Below, in pieces: positions 26,239-35,851 of a stretch of DNA of 64,000 bases (the first letter of the stretch is position 1; every line of letters starts with the position of its first letter). Made by a program: the position numbers and the translations under genes. The notes under the pieces are model-generated. The model was not told the origin of the DNA. It made no database searches and was given only the letters and a program-made list of their open reading frames with translations. This stretch comes from Maribacter hydrothermalis (GTDB taxonomy: Bacteria > Bacteroidota > Bacteroidia > Flavobacteriales > Flavobacteriaceae), in NCBI RefSeq assembly GCF_001913155.1, contig NZ_CP018760.1:2790001-2854000 (forward strand), written 5' to 3'.

Positions 26239-27987
26239 GTGAAAAACATTTTTCCTTTTTTAGAATGGGTTTCTACCTATAAGAAAGCTTACTTCATAAA
26301 AGATTTGTTGGCCGGCCTTACCGTGGGTATTGTATTGGTGCCCCAAGGTATGGCGTATGCAATGATTGCAGGACTACCACCGGTACACGGATTATACGCT
26401 GCTTTATTTCCTGTGCTTACCTACGCATTTTTAGGAACGTCTAGGAAAATAGCCGTTGGTCCTGTAGCAATGGATTCTTTATTAATTGCCGTTGGTCTTG
26501 GCACCTTGACCATTACCGGAATTGAGAATTACATTAAAATGGTAATGGTTTTAGCACTTATGGTAGGTGTTATTCAACTACTGCTAGGAATACTTCGTAT
26601 GGGGTTTTTAGTTAATTTTCTTTCCAAGCCGGTTATAAGCGGATTTACTTCCGCAGCTGCAATTATTATCGTTCTAAGCCAATTGAAGCATATTTTAGGG
26701 ATATCGGTTTCAAATAGTAATAAAATTTATCAAACAATACGTTATGTTTTTTATGAATTGGGAAACGTTAATTGGTTTGATTTTGGATTAGGTATACTGG
26801 GTATTGTTTTGTTAGTTGGGATTAAAAAATGGAATAAAAATATTCCTGGTATATTAATAATTGTGGTCTTAGGCATCTTAGCGGTTTACTTTTTTAAGAT
26901 GGAAAGCTATGGGGTAAAATTAGTTGGGAGTGTTCCTAGCGGTTTACCGTCCTTAGTAATGCCAACGGTAGATTTTGAAGATGTGCGGCAATTATGGCCC
27001 ATTGCATTAGCTTTGGCACTTGTTGGTTATTTAGAGGCTATTTCTATTGGCAAAGCAATTGAGGATAAGACAGGAGAAGATACTATTAAAGCAAATCAAG
27101 AATTAATTGCTTTGGGTTCTTCAAATATTGTTGGTTCATTATTTCAAGGGTTCCCGGTTACGGCAAGTTTTTCGAGATCTGCAATAAGCTACGACGCCGG
27201 GACTAAAACTAATTTATCGGCAATGTTTAGTGTTGTTTTAGTGGTGCTTACCCTACTATTTTTAACTCCGGTTTTTCAATATTTGCCTAATGCAATTTTA
27301 GCTAGTATTATAATGGTTTCAGTGGTGAAATTAATTGATGTGCAGTATTTTAAAATTTTATGGAACAATAGAAAAGATGAGTTTTTTATATTGCTTATCA
27401 CCTTTTTCATTACCCTATTTGTAGGGATTACGGAAGGTATTTTAATTGGGGTATTATGTTCATTATTACTAATGGTGTATAGAACTTCTAAACCCCATTT
27501 TGTCGAAATTGGTAATATTGGCGATTCAGATTACTACAAAAATGTAATTCGATTTGCAGATGAGGTTATCGTACGTAATGATTTATTAATTGTTAGGTTC
27601 GATTCGCAATTATACTTCGGTAATTCAGCGTATTTTAAAAAGCAGTTATTAAAACATATAAGAGCTAAGGGGCCCCAATTAAAAGGGATTATTTTGAACG
27701 CAGAAGCAATTAATTATATAGACGCCACTGCAGCAGATATGCTTTCTAAGCTTATTCATGATATTCGTGAAAGAGGTTTGCAATTTTATATTGCAGGTGC
27801 TATAGGGCCTACAAGAGATATTATTTTTAATACAGGAATTATAGAAGAGTTACAGCGCGAGTTTTTATTCGTAAAAACGAAAGAGGCTGTTGATTTTTTC
27901 GATAATCCTAATGAAGTTTCATTATTAGCAGCCAAAGTTGCTTATGAAAATAGTATAACGGCACGTCAAAAATTAAAGTTGAATTAA
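26239..27987 (+). CDS. SulP-family anion transporter with STAS domain
   Basis: A 582-residue SLC26/SulP transporter. The first about 430 residues hold 10-14 membrane helices including the signature VGIVLVPQGMAYAMIAGLPPVHGLYA and the later FQGFPVTASFSRSA. The C-terminal STAS domain (about 445-560) contains the strand LIVRFDSQLYFGN and the D-A-T motif in INYIDATAADML. Such proteins move sulfate, bicarbonate or other anions. The start is GTG. It lies 48 bp upstream of a persulfide dioxygenase gene, suggesting a sulfur oxyanion substrate. Confidence 0.93.
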   Translation: MKNIFPFLEWVSTYKKAYFIKDLLAGLTVGIVLVPQGMAYAMIAGLPPVHGLYAALFPVLTYAFLGTSRKIAVGPVAMDSLLIAVGLGTLTITGIENYIKMVMVLALMVGVIQLLLGILRMGFLVNFLSKPVISGFTSAAAIIIVLSQLKHILGISVSNSNKIYQTIRYVFYELGNVNWFDFGLGILGIVLLVGIKKWNKNIPGILIIVVLGILAVYFFKMESYGVKLVGSVPSGLPSLVMPTVDFEDVRQLWPIALALALVGYLEAISIGKAIEDKTGEDTIKANQELIALGSSNIVGSLFQGFPVTASFSRSAISYDAGTKTNLSAMFSVVLVVLTLLFLTPVFQYLPNAILASIIMVSVVKLIDVQYFKILWNNRKDEFFILLITFFITLFVGITEGILIGVLCSLLLMVYRTSKPHFVEIGNIGDSDYYKNVIRFADEVIVRNDLLIVRFDSQLYFGNSAYFKKQLLKHIRAKGPQLKGIILNAEAINYIDATAADMLSKLIHDIRERGLQFYIAGAIGPTRDIIFNTGIIEELQREFLFVKTKEAVDFFDNPNEVSLLAAKVAYENSITARQKLKLN

Positions 27988-28035
27988 TCGGGCCTTGATT
28001 TAAGGTTTAGTTAAAAATATAAAAAAAGGTGTTTT

Positions 28036-29445
28036 ATGAATATAGAGCAAATATATACAGGGTGTTTAGCGCAAGGTGCTTATTATATAGAGAGTGATGG
28101 TGAAGTAGCAATTATAGACCCGTTGCGTGAGGTTAGCCCTTATTTGAAAAGAGCTGAAAATGATAAGGCGAAAATCAAATATATTTTTGAAACTCATTTT
28201 CATGCCGATTTTGTTAGTGGCCACGTTACACTCTCTAAAGAAACTGGTGCGCCTATTATATATGGGCCTACGGCAAAACCTACTTTCGAAGCTATAATTG
28301 CTAAAGACGGACAAGAATTTAAACTGGGTAAACTTACTTTTAAAGTATTGCATACCCCAGGGCATACGATGGAAAGCACTACCTATTTGTTGAAAGATGA
28401 AAATGGGAAAGACCATGCCATATTCTCTGGTGATACGTTGTTTTTAGGCGATGTTGGGAGGCCAGATCTAGCTCAGAAATCTGCGGATATGACACAAGAA
28501 CAATTAGCAGGAACCTTATTCGACAGTTTGCGAACTAAAATTATGCCGTTGGCAGATGACGTAATTGTATACCCTGCACATGGTGCAGGTTCTGCATGTG
28601 GTAAGAACATGATGAAGGAAACAGTGGACAGTTTGGGTAATCAAAAAAAGATGAACTACGCGCTTAGGGCAGACATGACTAAAGAGGAGTTTGTTAAAGA
28701 AGTTACCGATGGTTTATTACCCCCACCAAAATATTTTCCTTTAAATGTGAAAATGAATAAGGAAGGTTATGAAGATATCGATGATGTGCTAGATAGAGGT
28801 AAACAAGCCCTTTCTCCAAACGAATTTGAACTTGCAGCCAATGAAACTGAAGCATTGGTGTTAGATGTTAGACACCAAGACGATTATGTAAAGGCACATA
28901 TTCCTAGATCCATTTTCATAGGCCTAAACGGTGATTTTGCACCTTGGGTAGGCGATTTAATTGCCGATACAAAACAACCTCTTTTATTAGTGATTCCTGA
29001 GGGGAAAGAAGAAGAAGCCATTACAAGATTGTCAAGGGTAGGGTTCGATGCGGCTATTGGGTATTTAAAAGGGGGAATTAAAGCATGGCTTGATGCCGGT
29101 AAAGACATTGACCAAATAACTTCAATAACAGCATCTAAAGCTACGGAGTTGATAAACAAAGATCATCTTCCTGTTTTTGATGTCCGTAAAGATAGTGAGT
29201 ACCAAAGTGAACATTTAGTTGGTGCCGAACACACTTCATTAAGCGAGCTGAACAAGCATTTATCGAAATTTCCTGAAGATGGAGACTTTTTAGTGCATTG
29301 CGCAGGGGGCTACCGTTCCGTAATTGCTTCTTCTATTTTAAAAAGTAGAGGCATTCATAATCTTATTGATGTAAAAGGAGGGTATGGTGCCCTTAAGAAC
29401 GAAGATTTAGAGAAAACAGCTTATATATGCCCTACAACCTTATAA
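28036..29445 (+). CDS. Persulfide dioxygenase-type MBL protein fused to two rhodanese domains
   Basis: A 469-residue fusion. The N-terminal metallo-beta-lactamase fold has THFHADFVSGH (His54, His56, Asp58) and FSGDTLFLGDVGRPDL, as in ETHE1-type mononuclear-iron persulfide dioxygenases. Two rhodanese domains follow. The first (about 270-350) has LVLDVRHQDDY but VIPEGKE where the active loop should be, so it lacks the Cys. The second (about 375-465) has the loop HCAGGYRS with the catalytic Cys. This matches CstB-like enzymes that oxidise persulfides to sulfite and thiosulfate. It sits behind a SulP transporter. Confidence 0.92.
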   Translation: MNIEQIYTGCLAQGAYYIESDGEVAIIDPLREVSPYLKRAENDKAKIKYIFETHFHADFVSGHVTLSKETGAPIIYGPTAKPTFEAIIAKDGQEFKLGKLTFKVLHTPGHTMESTTYLLKDENGKDHAIFSGDTLFLGDVGRPDLAQKSADMTQEQLAGTLFDSLRTKIMPLADDVIVYPAHGAGSACGKNMMKETVDSLGNQKKMNYALRADMTKEEFVKEVTDGLLPPPKYFPLNVKMNKEGYEDIDDVLDRGKQALSPNEFELAANETEALVLDVRHQDDYVKAHIPRSIFIGLNGDFAPWVGDLIADTKQPLLLVIPEGKEEEAITRLSRVGFDAAIGYLKGGIKAWLDAGKDIDQITSITASKATELINKDHLPVFDVRKDSEYQSEHLVGAEHTSLSELNKHLSKFPEDGDFLVHCAGGYRSVIASSILKSRGIHNLIDVKGGYGALKNEDLEKTAYICPTTL

Positions 29446-29512
29446 TTACTTATAGGTAATAAATTAAGTTATGTTTATTTATTCATATATTTAAATTCCT
29501 TCAAATTTAGAT

Positions 29513-29695
29513 ATGTTTAAGAATTTTGTAAAACGAATTGGATTAATGAATATTATTATGCTTGTTGTAGTAATATCTATAATTATTGTTTCTGAAATAC
29601 TCTTTTTATCGGGCAAAAAACTTGATGCAATTTTTATTGCATTTTGGGCGCCGACTATTCTTGGTTTTATGAATTACCTAAAGTATAAGAAGTAA
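29513..29695 (+). CDS. Small membrane protein, 60 residues
   Basis: Starts MFKNFVKRIGLMNIIMLVVV. There are two hydrophobic segments (about 12-32 and 38-54) separated by SGKKLD, and a basic end NYLKYKK. No family is recognised. It lies 67 bp after the persulfide dioxygenase and overlaps the next tiny gene in a TAATG junction. It could be part of the sulfur operon, but nothing in the sequence proves that. Confidence 0.6.
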   Translation: MFKNFVKRIGLMNIIMLVVVISIIIVSEILFLSGKKLDAIFIAFWAPTILGFMNYLKYKK

Positions 29696-29790
29696 TGGAA
29701 TTTGTTTTGCTATACTCAGTCTTAGTTTCCATTGTTTTTATTGCATGGTTGCTTTTTGTTATAAAAATGTATAAGAAAATGAATGAGTAA
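29695..29790 (+). CDS. Very small membrane protein, 31 residues
   Basis: The ATG overlaps the preceding stop (TAATG), a standard coupling signal. The product is MEFVLLYSVLVSIVFIAWLL then FVIKMYKKMNE: one membrane helix with a basic cytoplasmic end. Its size is comparable to known single-span small proteins of membrane complexes. No homologue is known to me. The coupling and the clean helix are the support. Confidence 0.5.
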   Translation: MEFVLLYSVLVSIVFIAWLLFVIKMYKKMNE

Positions 29791-29811
29791 TCCGTAATAA
29801 TCATTTAATTA

Positions 29812-31179
29812 CTAGGTAACGTAGAAAAGTGAATTTGGATTTTTTCTAAGGTAGCTCTCAACAATACGCTGCGTTTCTAAAGTGTTTTTCTGGGGAATAA
29901 TAAATAGTTCTAGGTCTTCAATGTGTTCTATGGTATTTTCTGTGGGAACAAATCCGTAACCGGAATAATTGTTTTCTTTAATCATTACAAAAGCATGCTC
30001 GTCAGTTGTACGGCCACTTGTTTTAATAACTAGGGTAGATTGAACTTCTTTTGCATCGCGTAATGCATTAGTAACACGTTCGTTATATTCTTTAACATAA
30101 GCTAAATCAGAACAAACTCCAATACATTGTCTTATTTTATAATGGGAACAGGTGGTTACGTTTTCTTGCAAGTGACAATATTTAGGGCATAGTTCAAAAG
30201 CATCACACATGGTTTCTAAATACTGTCTTGCTTCTGTAGGACTATAGCAAATTGCAACCGGATTGGGTGTTAATTTTAGTTTATTAAAAGCCAAATGTAT
30301 AATGCCATTACGATCTACATAACTGAAAATACCATATTGTTGAATAGTCCTTTTTTGAGCACTATTGTATTTAGGATAATGATGTTTTATTTCGGCAGAT
30401 TCTTTTAATAACGCAATAAGTTCGTTTCCTGTTTCTTCATAATCTAAAGACGTTGTTTCCGCACAAAGGGAAATCTCTTTTGTTTTTTTGTCATAAAAAT
30501 GACCTAAAACTCGTTTTTTAATGTTCTTTGCTTTCCCTACATAAATAATTTTTCCCTTTCTGTCCTTAAAATAGTATACTCCAGCTGTTGTAGGTAATTT
30601 TTTATATTCCTCTTTTGGTAGCCCTGGAGGAAGGGTTGCTTCCTGAGATTTCGCATGTAAAAATTGCTTAAATACGCTTTCTGCATTTTCTGCCCGTAAT
30701 AGTTTGTGAAATAGTAATACTGTGGCATGGGCATCTCCTCTAGCTCTATGTCTGTCCGTTAAAGGTATACCTAAAGCTGTTGTTAATTTTCCTAAACTGT
30801 AAGAGTTGTAGCCAGGTAGTAATTTTCTAGATAAACGTACGGTACATAGTTTTGTTCTTGAGAAATCGTGACCAAGAAGTTTAAATTCGTTTTTAATGAC
30901 GTTGTAATCAAAATTGACACTATGGGCAACAAAAATGGTGTCCAATGTTATCGCTACAATCTCTGGAATAATTTCTTCAAGAAGCGGTGCATTACGTACC
31001 ATATCATTATCAATACCTGTTAATCCGGTTATAAAGGCCGGTATTTCACATTCTGGGTTTACCAAAGAAGTGAATTCGTCAACAACGTCATGACCATCAT
31101 ATTTAAATATGGAAATTTCAGTTATTCTATTTCCTTTTATACCGTTTCCGGTAGTCTCTATGTCAATAATTGTATACAA
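29812..31179 (-). CDS. DnaQ-like exonuclease fused to a GIY-YIG (UvrC-type) nuclease
   Basis: A 455-residue two-nuclease protein. The N-terminal DEDDh exonuclease (about 1-165) has DIETTG (Asp, Glu), AHSVNFDYNV (Asp) and the HRARGDAHAT end (His, Asp). The GIY-YIG domain (about 197-275) has AGVYYFKDRKGKIIYVGKAKN. The C-terminus has conserved cysteines near 335-360 (CPKYCHLQ ... CSHYKIRQC ... CSDL). This architecture is known in Bacteroidota and others, related to E. coli Cho, and suggests a role in DNA excision repair. Confidence 0.9.
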   Translation of the reverse strand: MYTIIDIETTGNGIKGNRITEISIFKYDGHDVVDEFTSLVNPECEIPAFITGLTGIDNDMVRNAPLLEEIIPEIVAITLDTIFVAHSVNFDYNVIKNEFKLLGHDFSRTKLCTVRLSRKLLPGYNSYSLGKLTTALGIPLTDRHRARGDAHATVLLFHKLLRAENAESVFKQFLHAKSQEATLPPGLPKEEYKKLPTTAGVYYFKDRKGKIIYVGKAKNIKKRVLGHFYDKKTKEISLCAETTSLDYEETGNELIALLKESAEIKHHYPKYNSAQKRTIQQYGIFSYVDRNGIIHLAFNKLKLTPNPVAICYSPTEARQYLETMCDAFELCPKYCHLQENVTTCSHYKIRQCIGVCSDLAYVKEYNERVTNALRDAKEVQSTLVIKTSGRTTDEHAFVMIKENNYSGYGFVPTENTIEHIEDLELFIIPQKNTLETQRIVESYLRKNPNSLFYVT

Positions 31180-31637
31180 ATGCGAGTAATTATTTAAGGT
31201 TGGTAAAGTTAAGTATTTACGTAGTTTTTTTGGGGCAGCTTGGTGTATCAGTAGGTTTTAATTAAGAATGAAGATAACACTTGGGCCTATTAAAGAGCGT
31301 GTGATATTGTTTTATAGATAACCCGCTTGAATTTGTAATCGAACTCATCTATAAAATAAGTGGTCCAAGTTTTTAATAGTGTACATATATTAAATTGCAT
31401 TATATCGATTAACCAAATGGTATAGGGGATTATACCGAACAACGATTTTGCTTGCATCACAACGATAGAACCTAAAATTTAATGATTTACGTATTAATTT
31501 TAACTTAATAATTGGTTTAGAGCCTTTTGTTGTCCCAAATTTTACATGTTCATTAATTAAAATATTTAGAACCAAACATAAACCAATTTCATATAAATCT
31601 TAATGGTGATTTTTATGATAAATTAATTATTTACTAA
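31180..31637. other. 458-bp non-coding region before polysaccharide cluster 1
   Basis: AT-rich region without a supported gene on either strand. A short inverted repeat (ggtata / tatacc) lies near 31420-31437. No exact TAnnTTTG box, terminator or RNA gene is evident. It must hold promoters for both the nuclease fusion and the wecA-like gene and probably a long leader for the cluster. Confidence 0.5.
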
Positions 31638-33002
31638 ATGGATTCCATCCAAGAAATGCTTTACAGTTTACCTTTTTTAACTGTTATTTCGGCAATTGTA
31701 GCATTTGTAATGGCAACAAGGTTTAATTTGTATCCTGTCATTATTTATGTTTCAAAAACCAAAAACCTTATGGACGAACCAGAGGAAAGAAGGGTGCATA
31801 CCAATAAAGTTCCTAATTTAGGTGGGATGGGGTTGTTTATAACATTTTCCTTGACCCTTTTGTTATTTGTTCCTTTTTTAAATAATACAGTTTCAGATTT
31901 AAGCCATCTACTTTCATTGCTTTCTGCGACCATTATTTTATTGTTTTTAGGTATTAAAGATGATTTGGTCTTAATGACACCAAAAAAGAAATTGGTTATT
32001 CAATTGATTGCGGTTTCTATGGTTTGTGTTTTACAAAATATTAGAATAACCGATTTTCATGGTTTATTGGGTATAGGGGAGTTAACTTCTTTTGTATCGG
32101 TGTTTTTTACAATTTTTGTTTTTATTTTAGTTATAAACGCAGTCAATTTAATTGACGGAATAGATGGTTTAGCAGCTTCAATTTCAATTTTGGCCAGTTT
32201 AGGGTTTGGTATAGCTTTTTTCATGGCAAATAACTACATGATGACTTTATTATCGGCTGTTTTAATTGGGTCTTTATTTGGTTTTTTAAAGTATAATTTT
32301 TCAAAAGACCATAAAATATTTATGGGAGATTGCGGTTCGTTGATAGTAGGTTTTTTATTGGCCTATCAAGGAATAAAATTCTTGAATATTAATCCGAATG
32401 TTGTTCAAGAGTATAACTCCGAAAATTCATCGATTCTATTGTTGGCTATGTTATCCTATCCTTTATTCGATTTATTACGTGTTTTCATTGTGCGGATAAA
32501 ACTAAAGAAAAGCCCTTTTGTGGCAGATAGTAATCACATTCACCATCGCTTATTAAGACTAGGGCTTAATCATAAACAAGCAACTTTGCTGCTTGTAGTA
32601 AGTAACATTACATTAATTACAATAACATTTTTAACCAATGGACTACCAATTAATTTACACATAATAGTTGTAGTTGTTTTTGGTTGCTTGTTATATCTTT
32701 TACCTTTTTTAAGTGTTTTTGAAGAATTTAAAGAAGAAAATTTAGATGCAGAATTACAAAATTTAAAAACGAATACATATTCGGGAACTAAGCTTACACC
32801 TAATGGTAATGAGCAAGAAGGGCGTGTTATAAATTTAATGAGATCAAACACTAAAAATGAATCTCATACTTCCTTTAATAACCAAACTCTTGCGAAAAAC
32901 AGAAGTACAAAATTGAAGTTTTTGGCGAGTGACAAAAATAATAGCGTTACTAATGACGCTTCCAAAATACAATTGGACACTAACGAATTAAATACCAAAT
33001 AA
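31638..33002 (+). CDS. WecA/TagO-like polyprenyl-phosphate sugar-phosphate transferase
   Basis: A 454-residue MraY-family membrane enzyme that starts polysaccharide repeat units on undecaprenyl phosphate. Family motifs are present: RRVHTNKVPNLGG, NLIDGIDGLA, MGDCGSLIVGF and SNHIHHRLL (the histidine motif). About ten helices occupy residues 1-355. The final about 95 residues form a polar tail rich in N, T and K, longer than in the paralogue at 55059. It heads cluster 1; the Wzx-like gene follows 106 bp later. Confidence 0.92.
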   Translation: MDSIQEMLYSLPFLTVISAIVAFVMATRFNLYPVIIYVSKTKNLMDEPEERRVHTNKVPNLGGMGLFITFSLTLLLFVPFLNNTVSDLSHLLSLLSATIILLFLGIKDDLVLMTPKKKLVIQLIAVSMVCVLQNIRITDFHGLLGIGELTSFVSVFFTIFVFILVINAVNLIDGIDGLAASISILASLGFGIAFFMANNYMMTLLSAVLIGSLFGFLKYNFSKDHKIFMGDCGSLIVGFLLAYQGIKFLNINPNVVQEYNSENSSILLLAMLSYPLFDLLRVFIVRIKLKKSPFVADSNHIHHRLLRLGLNHKQATLLLVVSNITLITITFLTNGLPINLHIIVVVVFGCLLYLLPFLSVFEEFKEENLDAELQNLKTNTYSGTKLTPNGNEQEGRVINLMRSNTKNESHTSFNNQTLAKNRSTKLKFLASDKNNSVTNDASKIQLDTNELNTK

Positions 33003-33108
33003 TAGTTTTAATTAAGCCATTTCATGGTAATGTTGTTGCTGTAAAAGCAAGGAATATAGTAAAAGCAGCAAGGCATTCAATATTTATAATTGGTATAAAA
33101 CGTATAAA

Positions 33109-34593
33109 GTGACTCAAAATAGTAGTAAAAATAGCTATAGACAGATAATGAAAGCTACGTCCATCTTTGGTGGGGTACAAGTTTTTAACATTATCATATC
33201 AATAGGACGTTCTAAAATTTTAGCCATACTATTAGGTCCGGCCGGTATAGGAATTCTAGGGTTGATCATGTCTACCACCAAATTAATAAGTTCATTAACC
33301 AACTTTGGATTGGGAATAAGCGCAGTTAAGGAAATTGCAGTGGCTTTTGAATTAGGGGATGAAAAACAGTTATCTAAAACCATAGTTATCGTTAAACGGT
33401 GGATTTGGTATACAGGTATTTTTGGTGCTATTTTAACTATAATACTTTCACCATTTCTAAGTGAGCTGACCTTTGGTAATAAAGATTATACCATTGCCTT
33501 CGTTTGGTTATCAATAACTCTTTTATTAAACCAATTAACTAGTGGGAGCTTTGTTTTTTTACAGGGTCTTAGAAAACTAAAGTATTTGGCAAAAGCAAAT
33601 GTAATTGGAGCAGCATCGGGCTTATTGGTTTCAGTGCCTATTTATTATTATATGGGCGTTGATGGTATTGTACCGGCAATGATTTTTACGGCTATTCTAG
33701 GGTTTTTAGTAGCTTTTTATTTCACCAAAAAGGTAAAAACCACTCCGGTTCCTGTTTCTTTCAAGGAAACTAAGACAAAAGGTAAAAGCATGCTAATAAT
33801 GGGTTTTATGCTGAGCATAAGCGGTATTATGGTTTTAGGAGTTTCTTATGTAATTAGAATATTCATTAATAATAATGGCGGCGTTGAAGATGTAGGTTTA
33901 TATAACGCGGGTATCGCAATTATTTCAACTTACGTAGGGTTACTCTTTACGGCAATGGAAACGGATTATTTTCCAAGACTGTCCGCGGTAGTACACGATA
34001 ATGAAAAAGCGGTGGATTTAATTAATCAGCAAGCCGAAATAGCTATATTAATTTTAGCCCCTGTACTTATTGTATTCCTCGTATTTGTAGATTGGATTAT
34101 AACTATTTTATATTCCTCTGAGTTTATACCCATTAAAGAAATGATTTATTGGGCGGCCATAGGTATGTTTTTTAAAGTGGCTGCTTGGGTAGTAGCCTTT
34201 TTCTTTATCGCAAAAGGAGCAAGCAAACTATTTTTTTGGAATGAGCTAGTAACGAATATCTATACCTTAATTTTAAATCTGGTGGGGTATTATTATTGGG
34301 GCTTGGCAGGTTTAGGGATTTCTTATCTGCTCTCTTATTTTGTATACTTAATTCAAATTTATACCATTACTAAAAACAAATATAATTTTAATTTCACCCC
34401 TTCCGTAGTAAAGATTTTCCTATTACAATTTCTACTTGCAATTGTTTGTTTACTAACAACTAAACTATTTTCTCCAGTTTGGTCTTACAGTATTGGTAGC
34501 GTTGTTATACTTATTTCCATGTATTATTCGTTTATAGAACTGGATGCGAGATTAAATCTTAAAGATCTAATGGCAAAATATCTTAAAAAATAA
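33109..34593 (+). CDS. Wzx-like O-antigen/polysaccharide flippase
   Basis: A 494-residue MOP-superfamily protein with 12-14 hydrophobic helices and the polysaccharide-export start YRQIMKATSIFGGVQVFNII. GTG start. It would flip the lipid-linked repeat unit across the inner membrane before polymerisation. It lies between the initiator transferase and the polymerase/ligase candidate, which is the usual Wzy-dependent order. Confidence 0.9.
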   Translation: MTQNSSKNSYRQIMKATSIFGGVQVFNIIISIGRSKILAILLGPAGIGILGLIMSTTKLISSLTNFGLGISAVKEIAVAFELGDEKQLSKTIVIVKRWIWYTGIFGAILTIILSPFLSELTFGNKDYTIAFVWLSITLLLNQLTSGSFVFLQGLRKLKYLAKANVIGAASGLLVSVPIYYYMGVDGIVPAMIFTAILGFLVAFYFTKKVKTTPVPVSFKETKTKGKSMLIMGFMLSISGIMVLGVSYVIRIFINNNGGVEDVGLYNAGIAIISTYVGLLFTAMETDYFPRLSAVVHDNEKAVDLINQQAEIAILILAPVLIVFLVFVDWIITILYSSEFIPIKEMIYWAAIGMFFKVAAWVVAFFFIAKGASKLFFWNELVTNIYTLILNLVGYYYWGLAGLGISYLLSYFVYLIQIYTITKNKYNFNFTPSVVKIFLLQFLLAIVCLLTTKLFSPVWSYSIGSVVILISMYYSFIELDARLNLKDLMAKYLKK

Positions 34594-34654
34594 GAATGAT
34601 AAGCGGTTTGGTACCTAATTACATAGAACGAGTTAGAAGAAAATAGAATAATTG

Positions 34655-35851
34655 ATGAAATTAATTAAGCTACTATATCCATACCTTATTCTATTTCTAT
34701 TGATCTACTTGGGTCCTGTGAAAGTAGGTCCAATTACATTTTCACAAGTATGGAAAATTCCGTTATTCGTATTTCTTTTTTGGCAGGTACTTATTAAGAG
34801 AAACGACAAAAAACTGGCAATTATAAAATGGTCGTATGCAAGAGCGGCAAAAAACTTGGTGACAGCTAATTTTTCGGTTAGTTTTTTCTTTGGTGTGGTT
34901 GACTTTATACGTTACATGATGTTTCCTTTAATGTTTGAGTATGCCTATAGGAACATTAAAAATATTAGAAAGCTAGATAAGTTGTTATTGGGTTTTGCTC
35001 AGTTTGTTATTATTTCGGGAATACCTTTTACCTTTAAAATATTGCAAAGTAAAGCTAAGGATGTACTAAGTTTTGAGGATTTCGATAGTTATTCTGGGAT
35101 GTTTCAAAATTCGCACGGGGCAGCAATTACTACGACTACTGCAGTTCTAATTTTGCTTGCATACCTAAAATCAAAATCTACTTTAATTCGTTTTCCAAAA
35201 CTTAATTATCTGCTGTTATTGTATGGTATATATCTTATTTACCTTACCTATATACGAACAGGGTATTTAATGTTTGTTATTGGATTAGTGTTTTTGTTTT
35301 TGCCTAAAAAATTGACCTTTAAGCAAGTTTTATCCGGTATTGGGATGGTACTTATTATAGGTGTTGGTTTTTATGTTCTTTTAGAAACCAACGAAGCTTT
35401 TTACAATAGAATATTCGATATTAGAAATGGTAAACAAACGGCTGCAGGATCTGGTAGACTTTTGTTTTGGATGGCTTCTTTTGAATTGTGGTTTAACGGT
35501 AATGTTTTTGAATTGTTTTTTGGTCACGGTTTTTATGATCTTATTATGCATATGTACCAAGAAACAGGCCTTCCGGTTTATGCACATAACGAGTTCTTTA
35601 CACAATTAGGGCAAAACGGATTGTTGGGTATTATATTTTTTATTGGATACCTAATATCACTGTTTAAATTTATTTTAAAACGTAATATGCTTCCTTCGTA
35701 TAGGCTTGCCATGGCAATCTTTTTTCTATACGGGTCATTGATGATGACACAAGGGGGTATGTGGTTTGAACTGGATGTTTTTATGGTATTGGTATTTGTG
35801 AAATTGGAGTTCGAGAATATTCTCCGTAAAAGAATGATGAAGTATGACTAA
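34655..35851 (+). CDS. O-antigen ligase / Wzy-type polymerase
   Basis: A 398-residue membrane protein with about 11 helices and a large loop near residues 250-310 carrying GKQTAAGSGRLLFWMAS and later VYAHNEFFTQLGQNGLLG. The SGR-lfW and HNeflq-lgg-G patterns are those of the O-antigen ligase/polymerase superfamily (PF04932). Ligase and polymerase cannot be separated by sequence alone; in this context a polymerase is more likely. ATG at 34655 is preferred to the TTG just before it. Confidence 0.8.
   Translation: MKLIKLLYPYLILFLLIYLGPVKVGPITFSQVWKIPLFVFLFWQVLIKRNDKKLAIIKWSYARAAKNLVTANFSVSFFFGVVDFIRYMMFPLMFEYAYRNIKNIRKLDKLLLGFAQFVIISGIPFTFKILQSKAKDVLSFEDFDSYSGMFQNSHGAAITTTTAVLILLAYLKSKSTLIRFPKLNYLLLLYGIYLIYLTYIRTGYLMFVIGLVFLFLPKKLTFKQVLSGIGMVLIIGVGFYVLLETNEAFYNRIFDIRNGKQTAAGSGRLLFWMASFELWFNGNVFELFFGHGFYDLIMHMYQETGLPVYAHNEFFTQLGQNGLLGIIFFIGYLISLFKFILKRNMLPSYRLAMAIFFLYGSLMMTQGGMWFELDVFMVLVFVKLEFENILRKRMMKYD

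Noticed and set aside
31390..31575. 61-residue minus-strand frame in the gap before cluster 1
   Set aside because: No recognisable motif, poor start context and no neighbouring support; chance frames of this size are common in AT-rich DNA.
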